From Candidatus Tectomicrobia bacterium (lineage in GTDB: Bacteria; UBA8248): a DNA stretch of 64,000 nucleotides. Positions 23,938 to 34,300 of this stretch are shown one piece after another (within the stretch, counting starts at the first letter, position 1; each line of letters starts with the position of its first letter). Position numbers and translations under genes: made by a program. The DNA is taken from the NCBI GenBank assembly GCA_016192135.1, contig JACPUR010000024.1, positions 42,482 to 106,481 on the forward strand, written 5' to 3'. The notes beneath the pieces are model-generated. The model saw nothing but the letters and a program-made list of their open reading frames with translations. It was not told the DNA's origin and did not search any database.

Positions 23938-26160
23938 ATGCCTCCCGTGCTCACCGGGCGCCCCCCCGCCCGCATCATGGACATCGTGGACCTGGTGGAG
24001 GAATACGCCCCCGGGTACGGCGATCTCCTCATGCGGGCCTATATCTTCACGGCCAAGGTGCACCGGGGGCAGTCCCGCATTTCGGGCGAGCCTTACATCT
24101 CCCACCCTCTGGAGGTCGCCCGCATCCTGGCGGAGATGCGCCAGGATCCCGAGACCGTCGCGGCCGGGCTCCTGCACGACACGGTGGAGGACACCTCCAC
24201 CACGCTGGACGACATCCAGACCCTCTTCGGCGAGCACGTGGCCTCCCTCGTCAACGGCGTGACCAAGCTCGCCCGCATCGACCTGCCTAACACCCAGGCC
24301 CTCCAGGCCGAGAACTACCGCAAGATGCTGATCGCGATGGCGCACGACATCCGCGTCATCCTCATCAAGCTGGCCGACCGGCTCCACAACGCCCTCACGC
24401 TCGAGTACCTGCCGCCCAAGCGCCGGGAGCGCATCGCCCAGGAGACGGCGGAAATCTACGCCCCCCTGGCCAACCGGCTGGGCATCGGCTGGCTGAAAGG
24501 CGCCCTGGAGGACATCGCCTTCAAGCACCTCCATCCCGAAGCCTACAACGAGATCGACGAGAAACTCCGTGAGGGGATGGCCGAGCGCGAAGCCTATCTC
24601 GAGGAGGTCAAGAAACAGGTCGAGGAATCCCTCGCGAAGGCGGGCATCGCCGCTGCCGTGACGGCCCGCTTCAAGCTCCACTCCAGCATCCACCGCAAGA
24701 TGCAGACCCAGAACCTCGACTTCCATCAGGTATACGACATCAGCGGCCTGCGGATCATCGTGAACGAGATCAAGGACTGCTACGCCGTCCTGGGCATCCT
24801 TCACTCGCTGTGGCGGCCCATCCCCGGGCGCTTCAAGGACTACATCGCCCTCCCCAAGGCCAACCTCTACCAGTCCCTCCACACCACCCTCATGGCGGGC
24901 GGGGGCCAGCGGGTCGAGTTCCAGATCCGCACCAAGGAGATGCACCGCGTGGCGGAAGAAGGCATCGCCGCCCACTGGCGCTACAAGGAAGGCGAGCAGA
25001 TCGACTCGGGCGTCATGGACAAGTTCGAGTGGCTCCGCCGCATCATGGAGAGCCTCCAGGAGGAGACGGACCCGCGCAACCTCGTCGACTCCGTCAAGCT
25101 CAACCTCTTCCAGGACGAGGTCTTCGTCTTCACCCCCCGCGGCGAGGTGCGCAACTTCCCGCGCGGGGCCACCCCCGTGGATTTCGCCTACTCCATCCAC
25201 ACGGAAGTCGGCCACCACTGCGTGGGGGCCAAGATCAACGGGCGCATCGCCCCCCTCAACACGCGGCTCGAGAACGGCGACATCATCGAGATTCTCACCA
25301 ACCCCCACCGCACTCCCACCCAGGACTGGCTCAAGTTCGCCGTCTCGGCCCGCGCCAAGCAGAAGATTCGCGCCTGGATCCGCCAGGCCCAGCGCGACCG
25401 CTCCATCTCCCTGGGGCGGGAGCTCCTCGACCACGAGCTCGCCCGCTTCGGGGTGAAGCCGGCCGATTACATGAAGCCCGCGAGCCTCCTGGAGGCGGCC
25501 CGGAGCCTCGGCCTCCAGAGCGAGGACGATCTTTTCGCCATGGTGGGCTTCGGCCGCACCTCGGCCCGGCAGGTCGCCGGGAAGCTCCTTCCGGACGAGC
25601 TCCTCCGCCAGACCGAGAAGCGCGAGAAGTCCCGGTTCCGGCGCCTCGTGGCCCGGATGAGCGGCAAGGCCCGCCCCGGCATCAAGGTCAAGGGGCAGGA
25701 CGACATCCTCATCCGGTTCGCCAAGTGCTGCGACCCGATCCCGGGCGAGCCCATCATGGGCTTCATCACGCGGGGCCGGGGCGTGACGGTCCACGCCGCG
25801 AGTTGCGCCAACGTGCGCTCCATCACGACGGACGAGGAACGGCTGGTGGAGGTCTCCTGGGGTGACGTGAAGAAGGAGGACCTCTACGTCGTCACCCTCG
25901 AGGTGGAGGCCATGGATCGGCCGGGCGTGCTGGCCGGCCTGAGCGCGGCCATCGCCTCCTGCGAGTCGAACATCGTCCGGGTGACGGCCGAGGCGGCGCG
26001 GTCGCGCGCGGGCATCCACCTGGAGGTGCAGGTCCGGGACCTGGACCATCTCAAGGAGGTGATGAAGAAGGTCCGGGACGTGAAGGGCATCGTGTCGGTC
26101 GTCCGGACCGGGCCCAGGATACCGCGGGACGGGGTGCGGGAGATGGCCGGCGGCGAATAA
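23938..26160 (+). CDS. rel: Bifunctional (p)ppGpp synthetase/hydrolase
   Basis: A 740-aa long RSH protein that makes and breaks the stringent-response alarmone. The HD hydrolase domain has H56 (SHPLEV) and HD at 80-81 (LLHDTVEDT), so it looks active. The synthetase domain contains RFKDYIALPK, the basic RxKD form seen in bifunctional Rel/SpoT, then TGS (FVFTPRGEVRNFPRGATPVDFAY), helical and zinc-finger-like CCDPIPGE segments, and a C-terminal ACT domain (VTLEVEAMDRPGVLAGLSAAIA). ATG 23938 was chosen because the family homology begins there; the ORF is open further upstream. It is the only long RSH in the window. Confidence 0.95.
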   Translation: MPPVLTGRPPARIMDIVDLVEEYAPGYGDLLMRAYIFTAKVHRGQSRISGEPYISHPLEVARILAEMRQDPETVAAGLLHDTVEDTSTTLDDIQTLFGEHVASLVNGVTKLARIDLPNTQALQAENYRKMLIAMAHDIRVILIKLADRLHNALTLEYLPPKRRERIAQETAEIYAPLANRLGIGWLKGALEDIAFKHLHPEAYNEIDEKLREGMAEREAYLEEVKKQVEESLAKAGIAAAVTARFKLHSSIHRKMQTQNLDFHQVYDISGLRIIVNEIKDCYAVLGILHSLWRPIPGRFKDYIALPKANLYQSLHTTLMAGGGQRVEFQIRTKEMHRVAEEGIAAHWRYKEGEQIDSGVMDKFEWLRRIMESLQEETDPRNLVDSVKLNLFQDEVFVFTPRGEVRNFPRGATPVDFAYSIHTEVGHHCVGAKINGRIAPLNTRLENGDIIEILTNPHRTPTQDWLKFAVSARAKQKIRAWIRQAQRDRSISLGRELLDHELARFGVKPADYMKPASLLEAARSLGLQSEDDLFAMVGFGRTSARQVAGKLLPDELLRQTEKREKSRFRRLVARMSGKARPGIKVKGQDDILIRFAKCCDPIPGEPIMGFITRGRGVTVHAASCANVRSITTDEERLVEVSWGDVKKEDLYVVTLEVEAMDRPGVLAGLSAAIASCESNIVRVTAEAARSRAGIHLEVQVRDLDHLKEVMKKVRDVKGIVSVVRTGPRIPRDGVREMAGGE

Positions 26161-26317
26161 AACTTTCCGCGCCCCGGGGCTGTGCGGCGGCGGCGCGGTT
26201 ATCGTATGATGGCGTTACGGAAATTCCGGAAACAGGCACAGGAGACGGCCACGCGGGCGGATCACGGCAAGGCGGCAATCCGCTCCGGTCATCCTCCCCA
26301 GGAGCCTCTCGGCGTCC

Positions 26318-27388
26318 ATGGACATACTTCGCCACCGCCTGCTTTTCCCGGCCATCCTCCTGTTGATGGTCCTCTCCTTGGGCGTCGCCGGCTACATGAT
26401 CGTCGAGAAGTGGAAGTTCATCGACGCCCTGTTCATGACGGTGATCTCCCTCACGACCGTGGGGTACGGCGAGACCAACCCGCTCACGACGAACGGCCGG
26501 ATTTTCACCATGTTCCTCCTGCTCAGCGGAATGGGCGTCCTCGCCTATGGGATCGGGACCGTCACCGCTTTTTTCGTCGAGGGGCACCTGTCGGACATCC
26601 TGAGGGAACGGAAAATGCTGAAGCGCATCCAGCGCCTGAGGGATCACATCATCCTTTGCGGCTACGAGGGCGAGGGGCACTACGTCCTGGAGGAGCTCGT
26701 CAAGACGAAGACCCCCCACGTCGTCATCGCCCGCGACCTCGTCCGCCTGAAGCAGATGTTCCCGTCCGAGGCCCTCTGCCTCGAGGGGGACCCCTCTAAG
26801 GAGGGCATGCTCGCGCAGGCCAACATCGAGCGCGCGCAGGTGCTCATCAGCGCCATGCCGACGGACCACGAGAACCTCCTGGTGGTGCTGTCGGCCCGGG
26901 GGATGTCCCCGCGCATCCGCATCATCACCTGCGTCTACGACCGGGAGAACCTCCACAAGTTCCAGCGCGTGGGCGCGAACGGAACCGTGATGGGCACCTT
27001 CATCGGAGGTCTGCGCATGGTGTCCGAGGCCATCCGGCCCACGGTGGTTTCCTTCCTGGACCAGATGCTCCGCGACATCGACAAGACCATCCGCATCGAG
27101 GAGGTCATCGTTCCCGACGCGGACTGCGCCTGGGCGGGGAAACCGCTAAGCGAGATCGATTTCCCCGCGCGAACGGGCCTTGTCGTCATCGCGGTCAAGT
27201 CCATTCGCACCCAGCGCTACATCTACAATCCGCGCGGGAACTACGTCCTGAACGCCGGCGACGTCCTGATTGTCATCGGGGAAACCTCCCAGACCCTGGA
27301 GATGAAGCGCCTGCTGGGTCACGAAATCGCGGCGGACGGGGAGGAGCCCGAAGAAGAAGTCCCCGCCGCCCCGGGCGAACGGGCCTAG
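26318..27388 (+). CDS. Two-helix potassium channel with cytoplasmic RCK domain
   Basis: A 356-aa protein. Helix 1 (about 8-28), pore loop with selectivity filter TTVGYGE at 46-52, helix 2 (about 63-85), then an RCK-N (TrkA-N) Rossmann domain (HIILCGYEGEGHYVLEELV) and a C-terminal TrkA-C domain. It resembles MthK/Kch, which gate on ligand binding to RCK. The Rossmann glycines are GYEGEG rather than GxGxxG, so nucleotide preference may differ. AGGAG lies before ATG 26318. It is followed 9 bases later by endonuclease V. Confidence 0.92.
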   Translation: MDILRHRLLFPAILLLMVLSLGVAGYMIVEKWKFIDALFMTVISLTTVGYGETNPLTTNGRIFTMFLLLSGMGVLAYGIGTVTAFFVEGHLSDILRERKMLKRIQRLRDHIILCGYEGEGHYVLEELVKTKTPHVVIARDLVRLKQMFPSEALCLEGDPSKEGMLAQANIERAQVLISAMPTDHENLLVVLSARGMSPRIRIITCVYDRENLHKFQRVGANGTVMGTFIGGLRMVSEAIRPTVVSFLDQMLRDIDKTIRIEEVIVPDADCAWAGKPLSEIDFPARTGLVVIAVKSIRTQRYIYNPRGNYVLNAGDVLIVIGETSQTLEMKRLLGHEIAADGEEPEEEVPAAPGERA

Positions 27389-27397
27389 AGGGCGCGG

Positions 27398-28090
27398 GTG
27401 GGCCGGCCGGCCTCCCTCCTTCTCCATTCCTGGTCCCTGACCCCCGCCGAAGCCATCCTCCTGCAGCGGGAGCTCAGGAGCCGCGTCTCCCTGGAGCCCC
27501 GCCGCCGCCCGCCCCGCACCATCGCCGGGGCCGACATCTCGATGCCCCGCTTCGGCCGCCGCGCGGCGGCCGCCATCGTCGTCTGCTCCCTGCCGGGGCT
27601 GGCCGTGGTGGAGGAGTCCCTGGCGTCGGGGGAGCTCCGTTTTCCCTACGTGCCGGGCCTCCTCTCCTTCCGGGAGGGGCCTCTCCTCGAGGCCGCCTTC
27701 CGGGGGCTGAAGCGCCGGCCGGACCTCCTCCTGGTGGACGGGCAGGGGATCGCCCACCCCCGCGGGCTCGGCATCGCCTCCCACCTGGGCCTTAGGCTGG
27801 GCCTCTGCACGGTGGGGTGCGCCAAGAGCCGCCTGTGGGGGGAGGAGACGGAGCCGCCCCCGGCGCGTGGAGGGTGGTCGCCCCTCAAGGGCCCGGACGG
27901 AGGAGTGGTGGGCGCCGCCTTGCGGACGCGGGCGGGGGTCAAGCCCGTCTACGTGTCCCCGGGCCACGGCATCGACCTGGAGGGCGCCATCCGCTGGACC
28001 CTCGCGGCCGCGCCGCGCTACCGCATCCCGGAGCCCCTGCGGGCCGCCCACGAGCGGGCGAACGCGGAGCGGAGGCGCCTCGGGCTCTAG
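27398..28090 (+). CDS. nfi: Endonuclease V (deoxyinosine-specific)
   Basis: A 230-aa repair nuclease cleaving one phosphodiester bond 3' of deoxyinosine. The catalytic acidic residues occur in IAGADIS (about 42-48) and DLLLVDGQGIAHPRGLGIASHLGL, and FPYVPGLLSFREGP is the conserved wedge region. VTIGCAKSRL-type sequence is present as TVGCAKSRLWG. Length is typical. It starts at GTG 27398, 9 bases after the channel stop. Confidence 0.93.
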   Translation: MGRPASLLLHSWSLTPAEAILLQRELRSRVSLEPRRRPPRTIAGADISMPRFGRRAAAAIVVCSLPGLAVVEESLASGELRFPYVPGLLSFREGPLLEAAFRGLKRRPDLLLVDGQGIAHPRGLGIASHLGLRLGLCTVGCAKSRLWGEETEPPPARGGWSPLKGPDGGVVGAALRTRAGVKPVYVSPGHGIDLEGAIRWTLAAAPRYRIPEPLRAAHERANAERRRLGL

Positions 28091-28160
28091 GGTGTCAAGC
28101 CTGAACAAGGGGTTCATTGGGAGAGGCCCAGCGCAGGCAATGGACCTCGGATGGTTACGA

Positions 28161-28226
28161 CACCCCCTCCCTCCGGGAGGGGGTGGGGGGGAGGGAAGAG
28201 CCAAGGGTTCCCCCTCCCCGGTGGGG
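28161..28226. repeat. C/G-run palindromic repeats in the nfi downstream region
   Basis: A perfect 11-bp inverted repeat (CACCCCCTCCC at 28161-28171, GGGAGGGGGTG at 28175-28185) is followed by a second, imperfect one built of CCCCCTCCCC and GGGGAAGGGGG (about 28210-28223). The 268-base intergenic region holds no gene. The hairpins resemble dispersed intergenic palindromes more than terminators because no T tract follows. Confidence 0.6.
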
Positions 28227-28310
28227 AAGGGGGACAGGTGTCCACATCTATAGTCGGAACAATATGCCTTGGTTTCACATCTGGGCTGGAAGATCCCAGA
28301 CAAACAAACA

Positions 28311-28341
28311 GGCCGCCTCCTTGGCGGGAGGCGGCCTTTTT
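28311..28341. terminator. Bidirectional-looking terminator between nfi and the octahaem gene
   Basis: Stem GGCCGCCTCC (28311-28320) and GGAGGCGGCC (28327-28336), then TTTTT (28337-28341) on the plus strand. On the minus strand it is followed by TGTTTGTTTG. It can end both the plus-strand nfi-side transcript and the minus-strand cytochrome gene. Confidence 0.8.
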
Positions 28342-28357
28342 GCGTGCGCGGCTTGAA

Positions 28358-31258
28358 TCAGCTCCGGGGGCGCGAGGGTCCTTCGGCCCGGGGGGCGCCG
28401 CCCTTGGCGGGAGGCGCGAACTTCTCCTCGATCATGAGGTAGTCGCGGAGCGCCTGGATCTGCTTGTAGGCGTCCCCGCCCAGGACCTCCGGGTCGATCG
28501 GATCGCCGTGGTTCTCGACCTCGGCCTTGCCGATGGTCCGCCCCAGGTCGGGCAGGCCGGTGAGCGTCACTTTGCGGCCCTCCACGCCCTTCACCTTGGC
28601 CACGTGGCTCTGGCCGCCGATGTTCAGGCTGACGATCTGGTTCTCCTGGAGCTCCACGTCGGCCCCGGCCTCGAGGGCATAGGTCCAGCGGTCTCCGTCC
28701 CTCTCGCCCTGCGTGCCCTGGCGGATGGCCAGCTTGAGGCCCGCGTTGGGGAAAAAGACGGGCATCTTGGTGCCCGGCTGGAGCCGGCCGGGGTTGCGGA
28801 TCCAGTCGATGATCCAGTCCGGCCGCAGGCGTTCCTTGGCGAAGCGCAGGTTGGGCGCCGTCGGGGGCTCCTGGCCCTGTGGCGGGGGGAACTCCCCGTG
28901 GCAGGAGAGGCATTCGGCCTTCTGGAAGAGATCCTTGCCCGCCGCGGCTACCTGGGGCGTCACCGCCGACCGGTCGAAGTGGACGTAGGGCTGCATCTTG
29001 TTGTCCAGCGCGGCGAAGTAGTCCACGAGCGCGGCGGCGTCCGGGTCGGGCAGGGAGAAGCTGGGCATCCGCACCTTGAGCCAGGGCCGGAGGGTGACCA
29101 CGTTCCGCAGGAACTTGTAGAACCAGTCGGGCTGCACCTTGGCGCCCTCGCCGTTCAAGAGCGGGGGCCCTTGACCCGGGTCCTCGTAGCGCCCGAGGAG
29201 GACGCCGCTGCCGGAGGCGTTCTCGACCACGTGGCAGCCGATGCAGTTGTACTTCTCCATCATCCGCCGCCCGGCCTCGACCCGCTTCTCGCGCTCGTTC
29301 ATCGCCGGCGTGGCGAAGTGAGGGGCGCCGTGGCGGTCCATGGAGCGCAGCAGGGTCCGGATGGCGGTGACTTCCTGGTCCGAGAGGTCGAAGTTCGGCA
29401 TGAGTAGCTCTTCGCGCTCGGTCTGGTAGATCTTGGGGTTCTTCAGCTTCGCGAAGGTCCAGGCCTCCCACGTCTTGGGGATGTCCACCACGTTGCCGAA
29501 CGAGAGCTCGAAGTTCTTCTTGCGGGCGAAGCTGGAGAGGTCCGGCCCGATCTTCGAGAGCTTCTCGGTCCCCGGGATATCGTGGCAGCCGAAGCAGCCC
29601 CGCTTGGCCACCAGCTTCTTGCCCCGTTCGTAGGCGGCCTGATCGCCCAGCCTGGCGGAAACCACCTTCGGGTCCGGGGATGAGAGGCTCAAGAGGTAGC
29701 CGGCGACGGCATTCGCCTCCTGGTCCGAGAGCCGGAGGCTGGGCATGGTCGTCTCGTGCCAGTAGTTCTGGGGATTCTTCAGCCACCTCACGAGCCAGTC
29801 GGGCTGCACCTTCTGGGCGATCTTCCCCAGGGCGGGGGCGAAGTCGCGGTTGCGGAAGACGATGGGGCGGCCGCTCACCCCCTCGATGGGTTTCCCGGCC
29901 TTGCGGTCCTCATCGTCCCGCACGTGGCAGCCGAGGCAGCCGACCGACTCGAAGAGCTCCTTCCCCTGCTGGATGAGGGCGGGGTCGTTCAGGCCCTCGG
30001 GCTTCTGGGAGGGTTCCTTCCACTGGCCCGTGCCCCAGATGAAGGTGGCGATGTCGAACGCCTCCTGATCCTCGAGGCTGAAGAAGGGCATCTTGGTCCG
30101 CGCGTTATAGTCGCGGGGCCGCTTGATCCAGCCGGGCAGCCAGCCCGGATACACCTTCTCCTGAATGCGGCTGAGGTCGGGCCCCGCCTTGCGGATGTCC
30201 TGCGTCCCGGGGATGGTGTGGCAACCGAAGCAGCCCAGCTCGCGGACGAGGGAGATTCCGCGGGAGACGTGGGGCGCCTCGGGGATGTTCGTGACCTGGG
30301 CGTGGCAGGTGCGGCACTTGGTCTGAACCTCGGGACCCTTGAGGAGGGGGTCCTCCCAGAACGTGACGTGGCCGTGCGCCTTCTCCACGCTGGTGATGGC
30401 CGATCCCTGGCCGCCGTGGCAGGAGGTGCACCCGACCTTCTCGGGATCGTGCTTGCCCAGGTAGAGCTCGGGATGGGGATGGCTTCGGAAGGGCTGCGGC
30501 GCCTTCTCGAAGCCGGCCCGGTCGATGGCCAAGTGGCAGGTCTGGCAGCGGTCCACCCGCATGACCGGCTCATTGAAACTGTTCCGGTCGTACTCGCGGT
30601 AGACCGCCTGCTTCACCTCGTAGGTGCGCGCGCGGATGGACGAGAGGCGGCGCTCGAGATCGGCGAGGTCCTTGGCCGCCTCGCGGCGCTCCCGCTCGGC
30701 CTCCACCAGCGGCCGGCGCCCGGCGGCGATCTTCGCCTCGATCTCGGCGAGGGCGGCCTCCGCCTTTTCCGCGATAGGCTGGAGGCGCTGGAGCTCCTTC
30801 CGGTGCGCCTCGACGTCGCGGCGCTCGCGCGTGGTGTCGCGGCCCTGGCGGATGGCCTCCTGGTACTCGAAGAAGGACTGGTCGTAGACGGCTTTGGCGA
30901 ACCCGAACTCCTGGACCTTCTCGAATGTGTCGATCTTCTGCCGGTCCAGCTCCTGGAACATGCGCTGAAGCTCGGGGTCGCCGTTCAGCTTCTGGGTCAA
31001 CTCGGCGATCCGCTTGTCGAGGCCGGCGATTTTTCCTCCCGACTCCTTGTGGACCTCGGACAGGAGCTTCTCGACCAGGGCCTGCTCATAGGTGTTGAAC
31101 TGCTTTTGATAGGACTTCCACGGCCGCCGGGTGAAGGTCTCGTCCCAGACGGTCCAGAAAGTGAATGCGACCATGACGATGCCGAGGATGAAGAATGGGA
31201 CGGGGCTGGTTCTCTCCTCGGGCGGCTTAAAATCTCTCGAGGGCATGAGAAGCGGCAC
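28358..31258 (-). CDS. Octahaem membrane-anchored cytochrome c
   Basis: A 966-aa multihaem protein with one transmembrane helix at about 21-37 and a helical, charged coiled-coil stretch (about 60-220). Eight CxxCH motifs follow between residues about 238 and 783: CQTCH, CTSCH, CRTCH, CFGCH, CLGCH, CFGCH, CIGCH, CLSCH. The last five are in class-I cytochrome c modules that each carry a TKMP- or MP-type methionine ligand. The rest lies in the periplasm. It probably receives electrons from the Rieske/cytochrome b complex. It has its own promoter. Strand and start are certain: the ATG begins the anchor. Confidence 0.92.
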   Translation of the reverse strand: MPLLMPSRDFKPPEERTSPVPFFILGIVMVAFTFWTVWDETFTRRPWKSYQKQFNTYEQALVEKLLSEVHKESGGKIAGLDKRIAELTQKLNGDPELQRMFQELDRQKIDTFEKVQEFGFAKAVYDQSFFEYQEAIRQGRDTTRERRDVEAHRKELQRLQPIAEKAEAALAEIEAKIAAGRRPLVEAERERREAAKDLADLERRLSSIRARTYEVKQAVYREYDRNSFNEPVMRVDRCQTCHLAIDRAGFEKAPQPFRSHPHPELYLGKHDPEKVGCTSCHGGQGSAITSVEKAHGHVTFWEDPLLKGPEVQTKCRTCHAQVTNIPEAPHVSRGISLVRELGCFGCHTIPGTQDIRKAGPDLSRIQEKVYPGWLPGWIKRPRDYNARTKMPFFSLEDQEAFDIATFIWGTGQWKEPSQKPEGLNDPALIQQGKELFESVGCLGCHVRDDEDRKAGKPIEGVSGRPIVFRNRDFAPALGKIAQKVQPDWLVRWLKNPQNYWHETTMPSLRLSDQEANAVAGYLLSLSSPDPKVVSARLGDQAAYERGKKLVAKRGCFGCHDIPGTEKLSKIGPDLSSFARKKNFELSFGNVVDIPKTWEAWTFAKLKNPKIYQTEREELLMPNFDLSDQEVTAIRTLLRSMDRHGAPHFATPAMNEREKRVEAGRRMMEKYNCIGCHVVENASGSGVLLGRYEDPGQGPPLLNGEGAKVQPDWFYKFLRNVVTLRPWLKVRMPSFSLPDPDAAALVDYFAALDNKMQPYVHFDRSAVTPQVAAAGKDLFQKAECLSCHGEFPPPQGQEPPTAPNLRFAKERLRPDWIIDWIRNPGRLQPGTKMPVFFPNAGLKLAIRQGTQGERDGDRWTYALEAGADVELQENQIVSLNIGGQSHVAKVKGVEGRKVTLTGLPDLGRTIGKAEVENHGDPIDPEVLGGDAYKQIQALRDYLMIEEKFAPPAKGGAPRAEGPSRPRS

Positions 31259-31309
31259 TCCTGGGAAAGTTCCGGCGGTCTGTTAAGGATTCGGGCGAAG
31301 ACCCGGCGG

Positions 31310-31339
31310 ATTATAGGTTTGGCGCCCCCGGCGCGTCAA
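31310..31339 (-). promoter_or_regulatory. Sigma70 promoter of the octahaem cytochrome gene
   Basis: On the minus strand, TTGACG (31339 to 31334) and a consensus TATAAT (31315 to 31310) are separated by 18 bases. The start codon at 31258 is 52 bases downstream of the -10. Strong match; it separates this gene from the upstream fusion gene. Confidence 0.75.
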
Positions 31340-31375
31340 CCTAAAGACGGGCGGCGAGGCGAGGCATGGCGGGGC

Positions 31376-34300
31376 TTATTTTTCGGCCCGGGCCAGGGAG
31401 GAGCGGAGCTGATCCTGGTTGCGGATGATGGAGGCGAGCTGCTCGATGATGGCGATGGAAATGGAGGGGTGCTCCTGGACCAGCAGGAGCAAGGGGTCCT
31501 TCTCGATGCCCAGGAGCGAAGTGTCCTGCGCCGCGCGGGCGGCGGCCGAGCGTCCCTGGTTGCCGAACAGTGCCATCTCGCCGAAGCACGCGGAGGGACC
31601 CAGGACGGCCAGGATCTCCTCGTGCGTGACGCCCGGGTCGTTCACGATCTCGATCTGGCCATCGACGATGACGTAGAGGTAGTCGCAGGGGTCGCCCTTC
31701 TCAAAGAGGATGTCCCCGCCCTGAACCTGAATCTCGCGCGAGATGTTGCTCAGGATGCGGAGCTGGTCCGCCGTCATCCTCTCGAAGAGCTTCACCCCCT
31801 TGAGGAAGAGCGCTTTCTCGATGGTGGACAGCATTTTCTCCTCTCCTTGATGCGAAGTCCCGTCCCCGTTCAGTGCCAGAAGCAGCCGGCGGGCCTGGAG
31901 CCGGACCCGCTCGTCCCCGTCGTCGCGGGCGGCCTCCGCCAGGGCGCGGCCCTCGCCGCCGCCCAGACGGCCCATCGCCGCCAGCGTCGCCTCCCGCACA
32001 TAGGGGTCCTCATCATAGGCCAGCGTCCGGAAAAGGGCGAGCCACGCCTCCCGGTCCTGCGCCGGCAGGCGCTGCCACCGGGGGGCGACGTACCGGCCCG
32101 CCGCGTCCGCCGCGACGGCCCGGAGCCAGGGCTCGTTCGCGCCCATGTAGAGGCGGAGCACCGACTCCATGGAGGGCAGCCCCAGGTTCCAGTGCTTTCG
32201 CCCCTCGGCCACCTTGTCCTCGGTGCTGCCGGGGGCCAGGAGCGGCTCCAGGAGGAGAATGATTTGCCGGGCCGGGCCGATGGCGTTGGCCGCGGTCAAG
32301 GTCTCGACGGCGATGGCGCGGAAGGACGCCTCGCCCCGCGCCAGCGACATCGAAACCGTGTCCACCGTCTTCTCGTCCCCGATGACGCCCAGCAGCTCGA
32401 GCAGCAGGCGCTGGCGATCGTACACCTTGTCCCAGAGCAGCTTCCGCAGCATGAAGACGTCGGTCAGATCCCCCTCCCGCTCGATGGCGCTCAGATGGCT
32501 GATGACCTCGTACACCTCGCGCAGGTGATCGAGGGAGAACGTCCCCAATTCCTGGACCAGGTCTCCCGCCGGGAGGTCCTGCGCGCCGCCGTTGGCTTCC
32601 GGGTGGAGCCACCGCCCCAGGAAGGCGAAGAACGGCCCTCCCTCCAGGGAGAGGGCCCGGGAGCGCTTCATGGCCTTGAGGCAGCCCACCGCCTCGTGCC
32701 GCACGAGCGCGTCCGGGTCCGTGATGGCGGCCAGGAGCCGCTGGAAGTCCAGGCGTGTTCCCCGCGAGCCCAGCAGCCGGATGGCGCAGCGGCGGACCGC
32801 CGGGCTGGAGTCCGCGAGGGTGATGTGCAGCACCTCCTCGAACTGCGACGCGTCGGCCCGGCCCGGCGGGAGGAGGCGTTCGATGGCCTTCACAGCCGCC
32901 TCGCGGACCTCTGGGTGCGGGCTCCGGAGGAAGGGGATGAGACGGCGGACGAAGCGCGGGTTGCCCAGTTCGGTGATTCCCTGGAGGGCGGCGACCTGCT
33001 CGGTGACGGAGCCGGTCTCCATCATGGCGTGAAGGGTCTGGAGGCCGGAGGCCAGCCAGAACAAATCGTCGGAGCGGACCAGAAGCTGCACCGCCCGCAC
33101 CCGCACCTCGGGAGAGGCGTCCTGCAGGATGTCCTGCGCCTGCTCCAGGGCCTCCTCGATGAAGCCGAGCCGCTCGATGGCGTCCATGGCGGCGATGCGC
33201 TCCTGGGGGTCGCCCTCGCGGAGCGCCTTCAGCAGCCACTCGCGGGCGACCGGATCCTCCTTCGCCCCGGGCGACGCTCCGAGGAGCCGCAGGAGCTGGG
33301 CGCGCACGGGTCCCTGGCGCCGGGACAACTCGTCCAGGATGGCCGCCAGGGCCTCGATGCGGTCCGTCTCGGCGAGCATCCCCGCCGCGAAGAGGCACAT
33401 CTCGTCGTCTCCCTCCCGGAGATTCCGGAGGAGGAGGGCCATGCTCTCCCCGTCCATGGCGCCGAAGCCTTCCTGGGCGTAGCGGAAGAGGCCCAGAGTG
33501 CGGTCCTCGAGCATCTTCCGCAGGGCGGCGCCGTATTCCCGCCGCATCATGAAGCCCCCCGCCAGGTAAAGGGCGCCGAAAACGAGGGAGATGACAGCGA
33601 CGCCGCGCGGGCTCAACGGGAAAAGGGCGAAGCCCGAGGGCTTGATGGCCAGGAGGAAGAGGCCGCTCACGATGCTGCCCACCGCCACCACCTGTCCCGA
33701 CACGAAGGCGCCCAGGCGCCCGCGGATGCGCGTCGGGACGGCGTTGTACAGCAGGGCGTTGATGGTGTTGCGGATGGACTCCTGGAGGTTCCGGTTGTTG
33801 AACCGCATGAACAGCGCGGGGAAGAAGCTGGGCGAAACGGCCATCGCCGCCAGGCCGACGAGGGTGGTGAAGGGGTAGATGAGGTTGGCAGTGCCGAGCC
33901 CCAGGCGGCGGATGAGCCGGGGCGTGACGAAGGTCTGGATGAGGAGGGCCAGGGTGCTCCCGATGGCGGTGAAGTAAGCCAGGAAGGTGGCGAGCCCCTG
34001 GCGATCCGGGAAGACCTCCCGGAAAACGACCGAATACTGGAAATCCTGGAACGTCCGGAGGATGACGACCAGGAAGCTGAATAGGGCGAAGGCGGCCACG
34101 TAGGGGTTGGTCCGCATGAGGGAGATGTTGCCCTCGCGGGCCGCGCCGGCCTTGGCGCCGCTGCGGCGGCGGACGGGGGCGTCGTCCTCGATCCTCCGGT
34201 GGCCGAGGCGGGTGTCGATGAACGTCATCAGGCCGATGCTGCCCAGGATGGCGGCCGCCCAGACGAAAAGGAGGTTCGCCACGTTTCCCAGCACCGGCAG

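Noticed and set aside
23833..26049. Minus-strand frame of 738 codons
   Set aside because: Exact antisense of the Rel gene, which is well supported.
28161..28226. C/G-run hairpins as terminators
   Set aside because: No T tract follows, so I list them as palindromic repeats.
29756..34084. Large plus-strand open frame of 1442 codons
   Set aside because: It lies antisense to the octahaem and transporter-fusion genes, which have clear domains; high G+C leaves long opposite frames open by chance.
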